NCBI RefSeq assembly: GCF_002904335.1
Contig: NZ_PPHF01000153.1
Span: 1-52,511 of the forward strand
DNA from: Amycolatopsis sp. CA-126428
GTDB taxonomy: Bacteria > Actinomycetota > Actinomycetes > Mycobacteriales > Pseudonocardiaceae
Direction: 5' to 3'
Length of the DNA: 52,511 nt
Under the pieces are notes generated by a model, which saw only the letters and a list, made by a program, of their open reading frames with translations, was not told the DNA's origin and ran no database searches. This document shows positions 44,732 through 52,112 of this stretch, one piece after another; position 1 is the first letter of the stretch, and every line of letters begins with the position of its first letter. The translations under genes were made by a program, and so were the position numbers.

Positions 44732-44774
44732 GACCGTGTCCTTTCGCAGTGGAGATCGCTTCATCTCCGATGTT

Positions 44775-44787
44775 GGTACTCAGTACC
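44775..44787. promoter_or_regulatory. TetR operator candidate
   Basis: GGTACTCAGTACC is a perfect palindrome around a central C in the 111-base gap between the cupin and TetR genes. TATGCT at 44831-44836 lies 6 bases before the TetR GTG, so that transcript may be leaderless. Confidence 0.6.
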
Positions 44788-44842
44788 GTAGCATACTCCG
44801 TTCCGGATGAGCCTGAGATCCACAAGGGCGTATGCTGGTTCG

Positions 44843-45442
44843 GTGACCCCCGAACAGGCGCCCGACTCCCTCATCCAGCGCAAGCAGCTGCGCGCGCGGC
44901 AGCGCATCATCGACGCCGCCGACGAGCTCTTCGCGCTGCACGGGTACGACGCGGTGTCGGTGACCGACATCGCCGCGCGCGCCGAGGTGGGCCGCACGAC
45001 TTTCTTCCGCTATTTCGGCGACAAGACGGAAGTCGTCTTCGCCAAGGAGCAGGCGCTGCTCGACACGATCGCCCTGGCGGGCGCGGACGACACCGCCGGC
45101 GCCGCGCGCGACTGCCGGGAGGCCCTCGAACAGCTGCGCCCGACCGTCCTGCGCCTGTGCGCCCAGGTGGCGGACGACCCCGGCACGTACGAGCGCCACG
45201 CCGACCTGGTCGAAAAGCACCTCGAACTGCGCGCCCGTGACGCGCTCAAGACCCAGCAGCTCGCGTCGAACCTCAGCGAGGTGCTGCGCAGCCGCGGCAC
45301 CTCGCAGACCATCGCCGTGTTGGCCGCGCAGATCGCGCTCGCCTGCTACGAGACGGCCCGACGTCGTGCCCGGACCGCCGCCGACCTCGTCAGCGAGTCA
45401 GGCGCCGCGTTCGACGAGGTCCTGACGCTCGGGTCCGGCTGA
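44843..45442 (+). CDS. TetR family regulator
   Basis: 199 residues from GTG 44843 (VTPEQAPDSLIQRKQLRARQ); the longer frame from 44807 would include the -10 box. HTH: RQRIIDAADELFALHGYDAVSVTDIAARAEVGRTTFFRYFGDKTEVVFA. The ligand domain is helical and Arg-rich at the end. It is divergent from the cupin gene with a palindrome between, suggesting repression of both. Confidence 0.87.
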   Translation: MTPEQAPDSLIQRKQLRARQRIIDAADELFALHGYDAVSVTDIAARAEVGRTTFFRYFGDKTEVVFAKEQALLDTIALAGADDTAGAARDCREALEQLRPTVLRLCAQVADDPGTYERHADLVEKHLELRARDALKTQQLASNLSEVLRSRGTSQTIAVLAAQIALACYETARRRARTAADLVSESGAAFDEVLTLGSG

Positions 45443-45450
45443 TCCTTGGT

Positions 45451-45463
45451 CCCGCTTTAGCCG
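45451..45463. promoter_or_regulatory. CTTTAG box upstream of TetR 45490
   Basis: CCCGCTTTAGCCG lies 27 bases before the TetR start. It matches the complement of 51989-52001 upstream of the PKS/KSIII genes at 11 of 13 positions. A shared regulator site is likely. Confidence 0.45.
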
Positions 45464-45489
45464 GGGTGGGTAGTTTTCGCCGCGGGACC

Positions 45490-46098
45490 ATGACTACTCG
45501 ACGAATGGGCAAGGGACTGCGCGTCGACGCGCAACGCAACCGGGACAGGATCCTGTTCGCGGCCGGGAAGCTGTTCGCCGCGCGCGGGACCGATGTTCCG
45601 ATGGACGAGATCGCCCGTGCCGCCGGGGTCGGCGTCGGCACGCTGTACCGCCGGTTCCCGTCGCGCGAGGAGCTGCTGGACGCCGTCATCGCCGACTTGG
45701 AGCGGCGGCTGCTCGCGTCGGTGTCCGAGGCCTGTGGTGCGGAACCGGACAGCTGGCCGGCGTTGCAACGGCTGCTGCGGGGCTGGATGGAACTTCCGCT
45801 GTGCGGGCTGATCTCGTACGCGCTGGCCGCGGCACCGTGCGCGGCCGGCAGCAGGCGGGCCGACAGCAGCCCGGCCGGGCACCACGCCGGGCAGTGGTCC
45901 GCGCTGTTCCGCCGGCTGGTGCGCAGCGCGCAGGCCGGGGGCGACCTGCGCGCCGACGTCGAGCCGGACGAAATCGCGGTCATGCTGAGCCTGCTCGCGC
46001 GGGGCACCGGCGACACCGCCACCCCCGCCACGCGCGAAAGGCTGCTGACGGTCATGCTGGCCGGCCTGGGCGCCGGCCGGCCGGCGCGGCTCGGCTGA
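45490..46098 (+). CDS. TetR family regulator near the tetronate cluster
   Basis: 202 residues from ATG 45490. HTH: RDRILFAAGKLFAARGTDVPMDEIARAAGVGVGTLYRRFPSREELLDAVI, the AcrR-like subgroup. The C-terminal ligand domain is Ala/Leu helical with LSLLARGTGDT. It stands 70 bases before, and convergent with, the tetronate operon, and an operator-like box matching the PKS promoter precedes it. It may be the cluster's pathway regulator (inference). Confidence 0.85.
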   Translation: MTTRRMGKGLRVDAQRNRDRILFAAGKLFAARGTDVPMDEIARAAGVGVGTLYRRFPSREELLDAVIADLERRLLASVSEACGAEPDSWPALQRLLRGWMELPLCGLISYALAAAPCAAGSRRADSSPAGHHAGQWSALFRRLVRSAQAGGDLRADVEPDEIAVMLSLLARGTGDTATPATRERLLTVMLAGLGAGRPARLG

Positions 46099-46169
46099 CC
46101 GATCGGAAGCCGGCGTGCACAGCCGCGGCGATCCGCCGGTCGGCGGCCGTGCGCCGACCGGCGGCCGGG

Positions 46170-46928
46170 TCAGGGTGCGCGGACGCCGTGGAGCAGGGCC
46201 GCTTCCCCGCTGGTGACCGCCGTGGTCGGCCGTCCCCACAACGCGCGGTACGCGCCTTCGGCCGTGCCGGCGATCACCACGTCGGTCGCGGGCAGCGCGT
46301 CGAGGCTGTCCAGCGCCGTGACTTCCGGGATCCGCTCCGGCCGCAGCCGCATCACCCAGGCTCGGCCGACGTCCGCCGCCTTGATCAGGACGGTGCCGGT
46401 CACCGCGATCGGCTCGCGGTGGGACACGAACGACGGGATCATCTTCGTGAGGAACTGCGAAATGCCGTGCGCGGCGAACTCCGGCCGGTAGCCGAAGGTC
46501 AGCAGTTCCCGCGCCCCGGGCCCGCGCAGCGCGTACTCCGCGTCCAGCCGGTGCAGGGCCAGTTCGTGGGCGAGGATGTCGATCCAGAACCGCGCCGTGC
46601 GCTCGGCGCCGGGCGAGAACACCCACGAAGGGGCCTCGGGATCGAGGCCGGGCAGGCGTTCGTGGAACTCGCCGCCGCGCTCCTGCCACCACGCGCGGGC
46701 GCCGTCCCAGTCGGCCGGGGGCTCGGTGAACGGGGGCCAGGTGCCCTCCGGGTCCGCGTCGAGGCTCTTCAGCGCGGCGTCGTAGATCCGGCCGAGGTGC
46801 CCGACCAGCCCGGTGATCGTCCACTCAGGACACGTGGGGATCGGGGTCTCCGGGGTGAGCTCGGCGACGATCTTCTCGATCGCTTCCGAGTGTTTCGCGA
46901 TCTGCTCGGCCTGGGTCTGCTTGTCCAC
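46170..46928 (-). CDS. Maleylpyruvate isomerase-like mycothiol-dependent enzyme
   Basis: 252 residues. The N-terminal DinB-like four-helix domain has IPTCPEWTITGLVGHLGRIYDAAL (the conserved C/T-P-x-W motif) and a metal-binding His set: His in GHLG and the WIDILAHELALHRLDAE helix. The C-terminal SCP2-like domain (about 160-250) contains VIAGTAEGAYRALWGR. The family uses mycothiol in isomerase or transferase reactions in actinobacteria. Its start lies 104 bases inside the hydrolase gene, so it is the last gene of the tetronate operon. It is not in the standard five-gene tetronate set; whether it acts in the pathway or in detoxification is open. Confidence 0.85.
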   Translation of the reverse strand: MDKQTQAEQIAKHSEAIEKIVAELTPETPIPTCPEWTITGLVGHLGRIYDAALKSLDADPEGTWPPFTEPPADWDGARAWWQERGGEFHERLPGLDPEAPSWVFSPGAERTARFWIDILAHELALHRLDAEYALRGPGARELLTFGYRPEFAAHGISQFLTKMIPSFVSHREPIAVTGTVLIKAADVGRAWVMRLRPERIPEVTALDSLDALPATDVVIAGTAEGAYRALWGRPTTAVTSGEAALLHGVRAP

Positions 46929-48015
46929 CCGCCACCACCTTCTTTCGTCGGGAACCGGTTCGCGCCTGCCACTGCGCCACCTTCAGCGCCGCCCCCACGA
47001 CGGCGCGGTGGGCCGGGCGGCCACCCCGCATCCGCAGGATCGTGTGCACGGCCCACAGCCGGGTCGGCGCGATGAACCCCGGTGAGCCGTGGACGTCGTC
47101 GTGGACCACGAGATCGGCGGCGCGGACGTGCGCGGCGACGAGCGCGGGGTCGGCCGCCGGGATGATCTCGTCGCGGGCACTCGCCGCGTAGCCGACGGGG
47201 ATGTCGAGCGACGCCAGCTCGTGCTCGGTCAGCGCCCACGAAGCGAGCCCGCCCACCGGCATCCCGGTCAGGTGCTCGAGTGTGTCCACGGTGATCCCGG
47301 GCAGCCCCGCCTGCCACTCGCGGTCCCGGAAGAAGTGCGAAACCGGGGCGCCCGCGGTGACGACGCCGCGGATCCGGCGGTCGGCCAGCGCGCACCGCAG
47401 GGCGGCGTGCCCGCTGAAGCTGAAGGCGAGCAGGTAGCACGCCGAAACGTCGGCGCGCCCGGCGATCTCGTCCAGGACCGCGGAGAACAGCTGCCCGCTG
47501 TCCGCGTCGTAGCGCAGGGGGTTCTCGCCGACCCCGGGGAGCTCCACCACGACCCCGGCGAGCCCGAGCCGGGTGATCGCGGTCAGCGCCGGGCCCCACT
47601 GCTCCTTGATGCTGACGATCCCGCCGCACATCACCAGGACCGGGCGGCGCTCCCGGGCCGACAGCCCACGGGTCCAGCAGCGCACCCGGGTGCCTCGCAC
47701 GGTCACCTCGAGCCGGCTGATCCCGTTCGGGGCCGCCCAGCGGGCGAAGGTTTCGACGCAGTTCTCCAGCGCGCCCGCGCGCGCGTCGCCGTCCACGTAA
47801 GGGAACCGCGCCATGTTGTAGTGCGCGGCGGCCGCCAGGAGCCGGTCCTCCCGGCGCAACCGGTCCGCCTCCCGGCTCCACTCCCGCGCCCACGACCCGG
47901 GCCGGTCGCCGTCGTCGCCGTGGATGCGGTCGAGCACCGCCGAGGCGGCGCCGAGACCCTGGGCCTTGGCGTGCAGGACGGCGAACTGCTTGAGCTCGGC
48001 GACTTCGTGGGTCAC
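46825..48015 (-). CDS. Alpha/beta hydrolase, tetronate elimination type (AbyA5-like)
   Basis: 396 residues from GTG 48015, overlapping the acyltransferase stop (GTGA). The N-terminal helical cap (about 1-110) has AAAHYNMARFPYVDGDARAGALENCVETFARWAA. The hydrolase core has PVLVMCGGIVSIKEQWGPAL, the nucleophile elbow LLAFSFSGHAAL with first Gly replaced by Ala, a VGYAASARDEIIPAADP acid region and VHDDVHGSPGF with the likely His. By position and family it matches the hydrolase-fold enzymes that eliminate acetate from acetylated tetronates to make the exocyclic double bond. The last 34 residues are translated from the same DNA as the isomerase N-terminus in another frame and look unlike the family; an older stop was probably lost. 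Confidence 0.85.
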   Translation of the reverse strand: MTHEVAELKQFAVLHAKAQGLGAASAVLDRIHGDDGDRPGSWAREWSREADRLRREDRLLAAAAHYNMARFPYVDGDARAGALENCVETFARWAAPNGISRLEVTVRGTRVRCWTRGLSARERRPVLVMCGGIVSIKEQWGPALTAITRLGLAGVVVELPGVGENPLRYDADSGQLFSAVLDEIAGRADVSACYLLAFSFSGHAALRCALADRRIRGVVTAGAPVSHFFRDREWQAGLPGITVDTLEHLTGMPVGGLASWALTEHELASLDIPVGYAASARDEIIPAADPALVAAHVRAADLVVHDDVHGSPGFIAPTRLWAVHTILRMRGGRPAHRAVVGAALKVAQWQARTGSRRKKVVAGGQADPGRADRETLGSDREDRRRAHPGDPDPHVS

Positions 48016-48812
48016 CCGGCCCTCCCGTCGGCCACGGCCGGGGCGGGAACCGGCCCGGCGGCCGGGGGTGCGGCGAACCCTTCGAGCCGGTCGCGCAGCG
48101 CGGTCAGGACGTCCGCGGCCTCGGCGCCGTCGATCACCCGGTGGTCGAACGCGAGGTTGAGCCGCATGACCGGCGCGATCGCCAGCCGGCCGTCGCGGAC
48201 CACGGGACGCTCGGCGACGCGTCCCACGCCGAGGGTGACGGTGGTCCCGCCGGCCGAATGGAACCCGTCCACCGCGGCGTGCCCGAGCGAGCTGACGGCC
48301 ACCGTGCCCATGGTCCGGCCACGGGCCCGCAGCGACCGCGCCACCAGGCCGAACGCGAGCGGCCCGAACGGCCACGGCAGCCGGTGCAGCGCCCGGGTCT
48401 TGGCGAACTCGGGCATCGTCGCCGGGTCGCCGTCCCGGTAGTGCTCGAGCTGCCGCTGGATCTCGCCGAGACCCGCGGTGTGGACGTCGGGCAGCACGGC
48501 CGACAGCACCACGCGGTGCCCGGCGAGGCGCTTGTCCAGCGCCACCTTGGCGTGCACGCCGTCGTGGCGGGCCAGGCGCGGCCGGATCCCGCCGCGGATG
48601 GCCGCGTTGGCCTCGGGGTGTCCGGCGAGCACCCGCCCGGCCTCGTGCAGGACGTAGGTGATCCACGAGTACCGGCCGGTGCGGGCCCGGTGCTCACGCA
48701 CCGCCGACATGTCGACCTCGGTATCGAGGAACACGGGCGCGAACGAGCGGGCGAAGCCGAGGAACCGCAGGGTGTGCCGGCGTTCGCGGGCGACCGGCCC
48801 GAGCACGGTCAC
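48012..48812 (-). CDS. 2-oxoacid dehydrogenase E2-fold acyltransferase (AbyA4-like)
   Basis: 266 residues from GTG 48812. It is a stand-alone catalytic domain of the dihydrolipoamide acyltransferase fold, with no lipoyl or peripheral-subunit domain. Active-site motif FDHRVIDGAEA with His224 and Asp228; GTMGTVAVSSLG-like stretch near 168-177 and HEAGRVLAGHPEANAA earlier. In tetronate pathways this enzyme acetylates the primary hydroxyl of the tetronate ring so that acetate can leave. GTGA overlap with the ACP gene upstream and with the hydrolase gene downstream. Confidence 0.87.
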   Translation of the reverse strand: MTVLGPVARERRHTLRFLGFARSFAPVFLDTEVDMSAVREHRARTGRYSWITYVLHEAGRVLAGHPEANAAIRGGIRPRLARHDGVHAKVALDKRLAGHRVVLSAVLPDVHTAGLGEIQRQLEHYRDGDPATMPEFAKTRALHRLPWPFGPLAFGLVARSLRARGRTMGTVAVSSLGHAAVDGFHSAGGTTVTLGVGRVAERPVVRDGRLAIAPVMRLNLAFDHRVIDGAEAADVLTALRDRLEGFAAPPAAGPVPAPAVADGRAG

Positions 48813-49033
48813 GCGGCGACCGCCAGCTCGTACACCGAGCCGAGCGTCGGGGCGGCCAGCACGTCGGGCACGGACACCGCGCGGCCGGTCTCGCGTTCGA
48901 GCAGCGCGACCAGCCGCAGCAGGTGCACGGAGTTCCACCCCGGCACCTCGGCGAAGGCCGCGTCCAGGGCGTCGGCCGGAACGTCGAGCCCCAGCTCGTC
49001 CCGGACGAGCCGGACGAAATCCTCGATGGTCAT
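48809..49033 (-). CDS. Stand-alone acyl carrier protein (glyceryl-ACP, AbyA3-like)
   Basis: 74 residues. Helix 1 IEDFVRLVRDELGLDV; phosphopantetheine site WNSVHLLRLVALLE with Ser35, where the usual Asp-Ser-Leu reads Asn-Ser-Val. Helix 3 and 4 VPDVLAAPTLGSVYELA. It would carry the glyceryl unit made by the FkbH-like protein whose gene overlaps its start (ATGA). Stop overlaps the acyltransferase start (GTGA). Confidence 0.9.
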   Translation of the reverse strand: MTIEDFVRLVRDELGLDVPADALDAAFAEVPGWNSVHLLRLVALLERETGRAVSVPDVLAAPTLGSVYELAVAA

Positions 49034-50901
49034 GCGGAAACCTCCCGGTGGTGCTCGACGAGCCGCACGTGCTCCGGCGGCGGGGCGATCCGGACCAGGT
49101 CGTGCCGGAAGCCGCCGCCGGTGGGCCGGAACCCGTGGCGGGGATAGAAATCGGCGAATCCCCGGTTCTTCGCCGTCGGCCGGTACCCGGCGAGCACCGC
49201 CTCGGCGCCGGTGTCCTTCGCGTGCCGCAGGACGGCGGCCAGGCAGGCCTGTTCGACGCCGCGGGAGAAGACCCGGCAGCTCAGCACGAAGTCGTCGATG
49301 AAGCCCAGCCCGCCTGCGCGGCGGTAGCCCACCAGGCCGACGAGCCCGCTGTCGCCGAACCGGTCGCGCACCCGGATGGTCAGCAGCTCCGTCGCGGGGT
49401 CGGCCATCAGCTCGCGCACGTCCCGCTCCTGCCACCGCCGCGTGGTCAGGTTGAACTGGTTGGTGCGCAGGCTCAGCTGCGACACGCGGGCGACGTCCGC
49501 CGCCTCCGCGGGCGCGAGCGTGACCTCCAAGCCGAGCTGCGCCAGGTAGCCGTCCAGGGAGGCCGAGCTCTGGCGGAGGTCCTGGCGCGCCAGCTCGGTG
49601 CGGTAGGTCTCGGCCCGGGTGCGGTCGGTGGCGGTCAGCGAGCGGGTGTCGAACCAGCCGTCCCGCAGCAGGCGCCCGACGTGCGTGGCCGGATCGGTGC
49701 CGAGCCGCACGACCGCGACCCCCGGCAGGGCGTGCCGGACCTGCCCGCATTCGAACGGGCTGTCATCGGCGAACACGAAGCTGTCGACGCCGAGGTTGAG
49801 CGCGTCGGCGAGGTCGCGGAGATTGCCGGACTTGGGCTGCCAGTTCGCGACGACCCGGACGAAGTCGTCTTCGGCGAGGAGCAGGTCCCGGTGCTCCCGC
49901 AGGACGGCGGCGACGGGCTCGGGGTCGTTCTTGCTCACCACCGCGAGCAGCACCCCCTGGGCGCCGAGCTGCTTGACCACCTTGCGGAACGCGGTGAACG
50001 CGTCACCCGTGTAGCCGCCGGCGACGGTGATGCCGTCCGCACCGTCTTCGGCGAGTATCCCGCCCCAGAGCGTGCCGTCGAGATCGACGGCGAGGACCTT
50101 CTTCGAGCGTCCGGTGACGTGCCGGGCCAGGTGCCCGATCTCGCGGGCGTACGCGGCGAGCAGTTCGGCCGAGAGGTTCGCCTTCGCGTACACGCTCATG
50201 CGGGGTTCGGTGACGGGAACGCCCTCCGCCGTCAGAGGGTCCACGTCGAGCACCACCAGCCCCGGGTGGTCCTCCGCCAGGCGCAGCAGCCGCGCGTTGG
50301 CTTCCCGCCAGAGCACGCCGAGCCGGTTGCGCGAGCGGTGGTCGATCAGCTGCGCGGCCCGCTCGCGCGGCAGGGGCACGGTGTTCAGCACCAGGGTCGC
50401 CCGGCTCGTCGCCTCGAACCGCGTCACCAGCTGCCCGAGCAGCGTGAGCTTCTCGGCGAAGGCGCGCTCGACGTCGTCCGGCCCCCACGGCGCGGGGACC
50501 TCGTCGAAGATCGTCTGCGGGTCGAGCAGGCACAGCACGAGATCCGGGCGCGCCGCGTAGAGCCGGCTTCCCGGATCCGAGAGGTCGAAGACGTAGCTGT
50601 CGAAGTCCGAGACGTGCGGGCGCAGCAGCAGGCCGTGCCGGGCCAGCTCCGCGGTGAGCGGGGCCACCAGCGGTTCCACCGTGCCGTGGCCGGTGATCGC
50701 CACGGTCAGCGTGGCCTGGTCCGGGTGGGCCGCGAGCACCTCCGCCGGGTCCAGCCGGGCCAGCAGCTGGCCGTACCGCGTGAGGTCCGCGTCGGCGTCG
50801 GCGATTTCGGCCAGCAGCGGCGGAACGTCGGGATAGGCGGCGGCGAGGCCCCCTTCGCGGTGCAGGGCGAGCAGCCGGTCCTGGGCGCCGGTGCCGGTCA
50901 T
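49030..50901 (-). CDS. FkbH-like HAD protein (glyceryl-ACP synthase, AbyA2-like)
   Basis: 623 residues. The N-terminal part (about 60-260) is an SGNH-like region typical of FkbH proteins. The HAD domain begins at VLAVDLDGTLWGG with nucleophile Asp273 and Asp275, then VVSKNDPEPV and FADDSPFECGQV. The C-terminal GNAT-like domain ends with VEQACLAAVLRHAKDTGAEAVLAGYRPTAKNRGFADFYPRHGF. Such proteins take 1,3-bisphosphoglycerate, remove phosphate and load glyceryl on the ACP. ATGA overlaps at both ends join it to the KSIII-like and ACP genes. Full length compared with other FkbH proteins. Confidence 0.9.
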   Translation of the reverse strand: MTGTGAQDRLLALHREGGLAAAYPDVPPLLAEIADADADLTRYGQLLARLDPAEVLAAHPDQATLTVAITGHGTVEPLVAPLTAELARHGLLLRPHVSDFDSYVFDLSDPGSRLYAARPDLVLCLLDPQTIFDEVPAPWGPDDVERAFAEKLTLLGQLVTRFEATSRATLVLNTVPLPRERAAQLIDHRSRNRLGVLWREANARLLRLAEDHPGLVVLDVDPLTAEGVPVTEPRMSVYAKANLSAELLAAYAREIGHLARHVTGRSKKVLAVDLDGTLWGGILAEDGADGITVAGGYTGDAFTAFRKVVKQLGAQGVLLAVVSKNDPEPVAAVLREHRDLLLAEDDFVRVVANWQPKSGNLRDLADALNLGVDSFVFADDSPFECGQVRHALPGVAVVRLGTDPATHVGRLLRDGWFDTRSLTATDRTRAETYRTELARQDLRQSSASLDGYLAQLGLEVTLAPAEAADVARVSQLSLRTNQFNLTTRRWQERDVRELMADPATELLTIRVRDRFGDSGLVGLVGYRRAGGLGFIDDFVLSCRVFSRGVEQACLAAVLRHAKDTGAEAVLAGYRPTAKNRGFADFYPRHGFRPTGGGFRHDLVRIAPPPEHVRLVEHHREVSA

Positions 50902-51926
50902 CCGGCCTTCTCCAGCACGAACCCGGCCTTGATCCACTTGCTCGACTCGACGGCGACGGCGACCGCCTTCGCCCCCGGCGGCATGTCCGGCAGCAACCGC
51001 TCCAGCTGGAAGAACGGCAGCGCGTTGGCGGCGTTGCCGGTGTCGGCGATGCAGCTGATCTCGCGGGCGTCGCCGATGTCGAGGCGGCGCACGATCTGCT
51101 CGGTCATCTTCACCGACAGCTGCGGCGGCAGCACGTAGTCCAGGTCGGCGCTCGTCCAGCCCTCGTCCTTGAGCAGCTCTTCGAGGATCTCCCCCGCCAT
51201 GACCGGGACCGACTCCTCGATCGCCTTGAAGTCCTCGTGGAAGGCGATCCGCTCGTCGTGGCGGTCGCCCATGCCGAACCACTCCACGCTCTGCCCCGGC
51301 GGCCGGTTGAGCCCGGTGAACCGGACCAGCACGCGGCGCAGGCGGACCGGTCCCGGTTCCGTGGTCAGCACGACCGCGCCCGCGCCGTCGCCGAACAGCA
51401 CGGTGTTGACCAGCTGCTCCGGTGGCAGCCGGGCGAAGTCGATGCTCAGGTCGACGTGCTTCGCGCAGACGTCGCCGCCGAGCACCAGTGCGGTGCGGTG
51501 CCGTCCGGTCGACAGCATCTGGTGCGCGACGTCCATGGCCTGCACGGCGCCGCTGCACCCGGACTGCAGCTGGTAGGTGGGGACGCCGTCGATGCCGAGC
51601 CGGTCGGCGACCAGGTTCACGGTCGCGGGCATCAGCGCGTCCGGCGTCGCCGTGCCCATGACCACGAGGTCGACCTCGGCGGGCGTGACCCCGGCACCGG
51701 CCAGCGCGCGGCGGCCGGCGGTTTCCCCGAGATCGGCCAGGGTGCAGGCGATCTCGCCGGTGTCCAGGTCGACCGCGAGGTGCCGGGTCCTGGTGCCGAT
51801 GAAGGAGTCGATCCACTGCTCGAAAACCGGGCCGCTGCGGAACAGCGCACCCAGCCGGGCGTTGTCGATGGGCGGCCCCGGCAGGGCGGTCCCCACCGAG
51901 GCCACGGTGATTCCGGCGTCGGCCAT
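50898..51926 (-). CDS. KASIII-like condensing enzyme (AbyA1-like)
   Basis: 342 residues, thiolase fold. Nucleophile Cys124 lies in LQSGCSGAVQA. The Asn of the triad is kept (Asn298, DTGNAANAL), but the His that FabH has in PHQAN reads PPQLS here (Pro268). GDGAGAVVL marks the second half. In tetronate pathways this protein joins the glyceryl-ACP unit with the polyketide beta-ketoacyl chain, forming C-C and C-O bonds. AAAGGA precedes the ATG. First gene of the minus-strand operon, divergent from the PKS gene. Confidence 0.88.
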   Translation of the reverse strand: MADAGITVASVGTALPGPPIDNARLGALFRSGPVFEQWIDSFIGTRTRHLAVDLDTGEIACTLADLGETAGRRALAGAGVTPAEVDLVVMGTATPDALMPATVNLVADRLGIDGVPTYQLQSGCSGAVQAMDVAHQMLSTGRHRTALVLGGDVCAKHVDLSIDFARLPPEQLVNTVLFGDGAGAVVLTTEPGPVRLRRVLVRFTGLNRPPGQSVEWFGMGDRHDERIAFHEDFKAIEESVPVMAGEILEELLKDEGWTSADLDYVLPPQLSVKMTEQIVRRLDIGDAREISCIADTGNAANALPFFQLERLLPDMPPGAKAVAVAVESSKWIKAGFVLEKAG

Positions 51927-51988
51927 CGGCGGTCCTTTCGGCAGTCGGCGCGTGTCGGGATCCCATCCTCGGCACGGACGGCAAAGGG

Positions 51989-52040
51989 CGCCTAAAGCGC
52001 GGCTTGCGGTGGTTCGGCCTAGGACCGCCTTTAGCGCGGC
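51989..52040. promoter_or_regulatory. 15-base direct repeats between KSIII and PKS genes
   Basis: CGCCTAAAGCGCGGC (51989-52003) and CGCCTTTAGCGCGGC (52026-52040) differ at two positions and start 37 bases apart. They occupy the 186-base divergent gap and probably bind one regulator controlling both directions. Confidence 0.6.
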
Positions 52041-52112
52041 GGCCGACGATGGCCGCTGAGCTCGCGCCCGGGTGGGGCGAGCCCTTGGCGCTCATCCGGG
52101 AGTGGGGACTCG

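Noticed and set aside
49030..52095. A single 1021-residue frame covering KSIII and FkbH
   Set aside because: The KSIII gene is in a different frame with its own Cys motif and ATG; the shared frame upstream of 50901 is not protein-like, so this is not a fusion.
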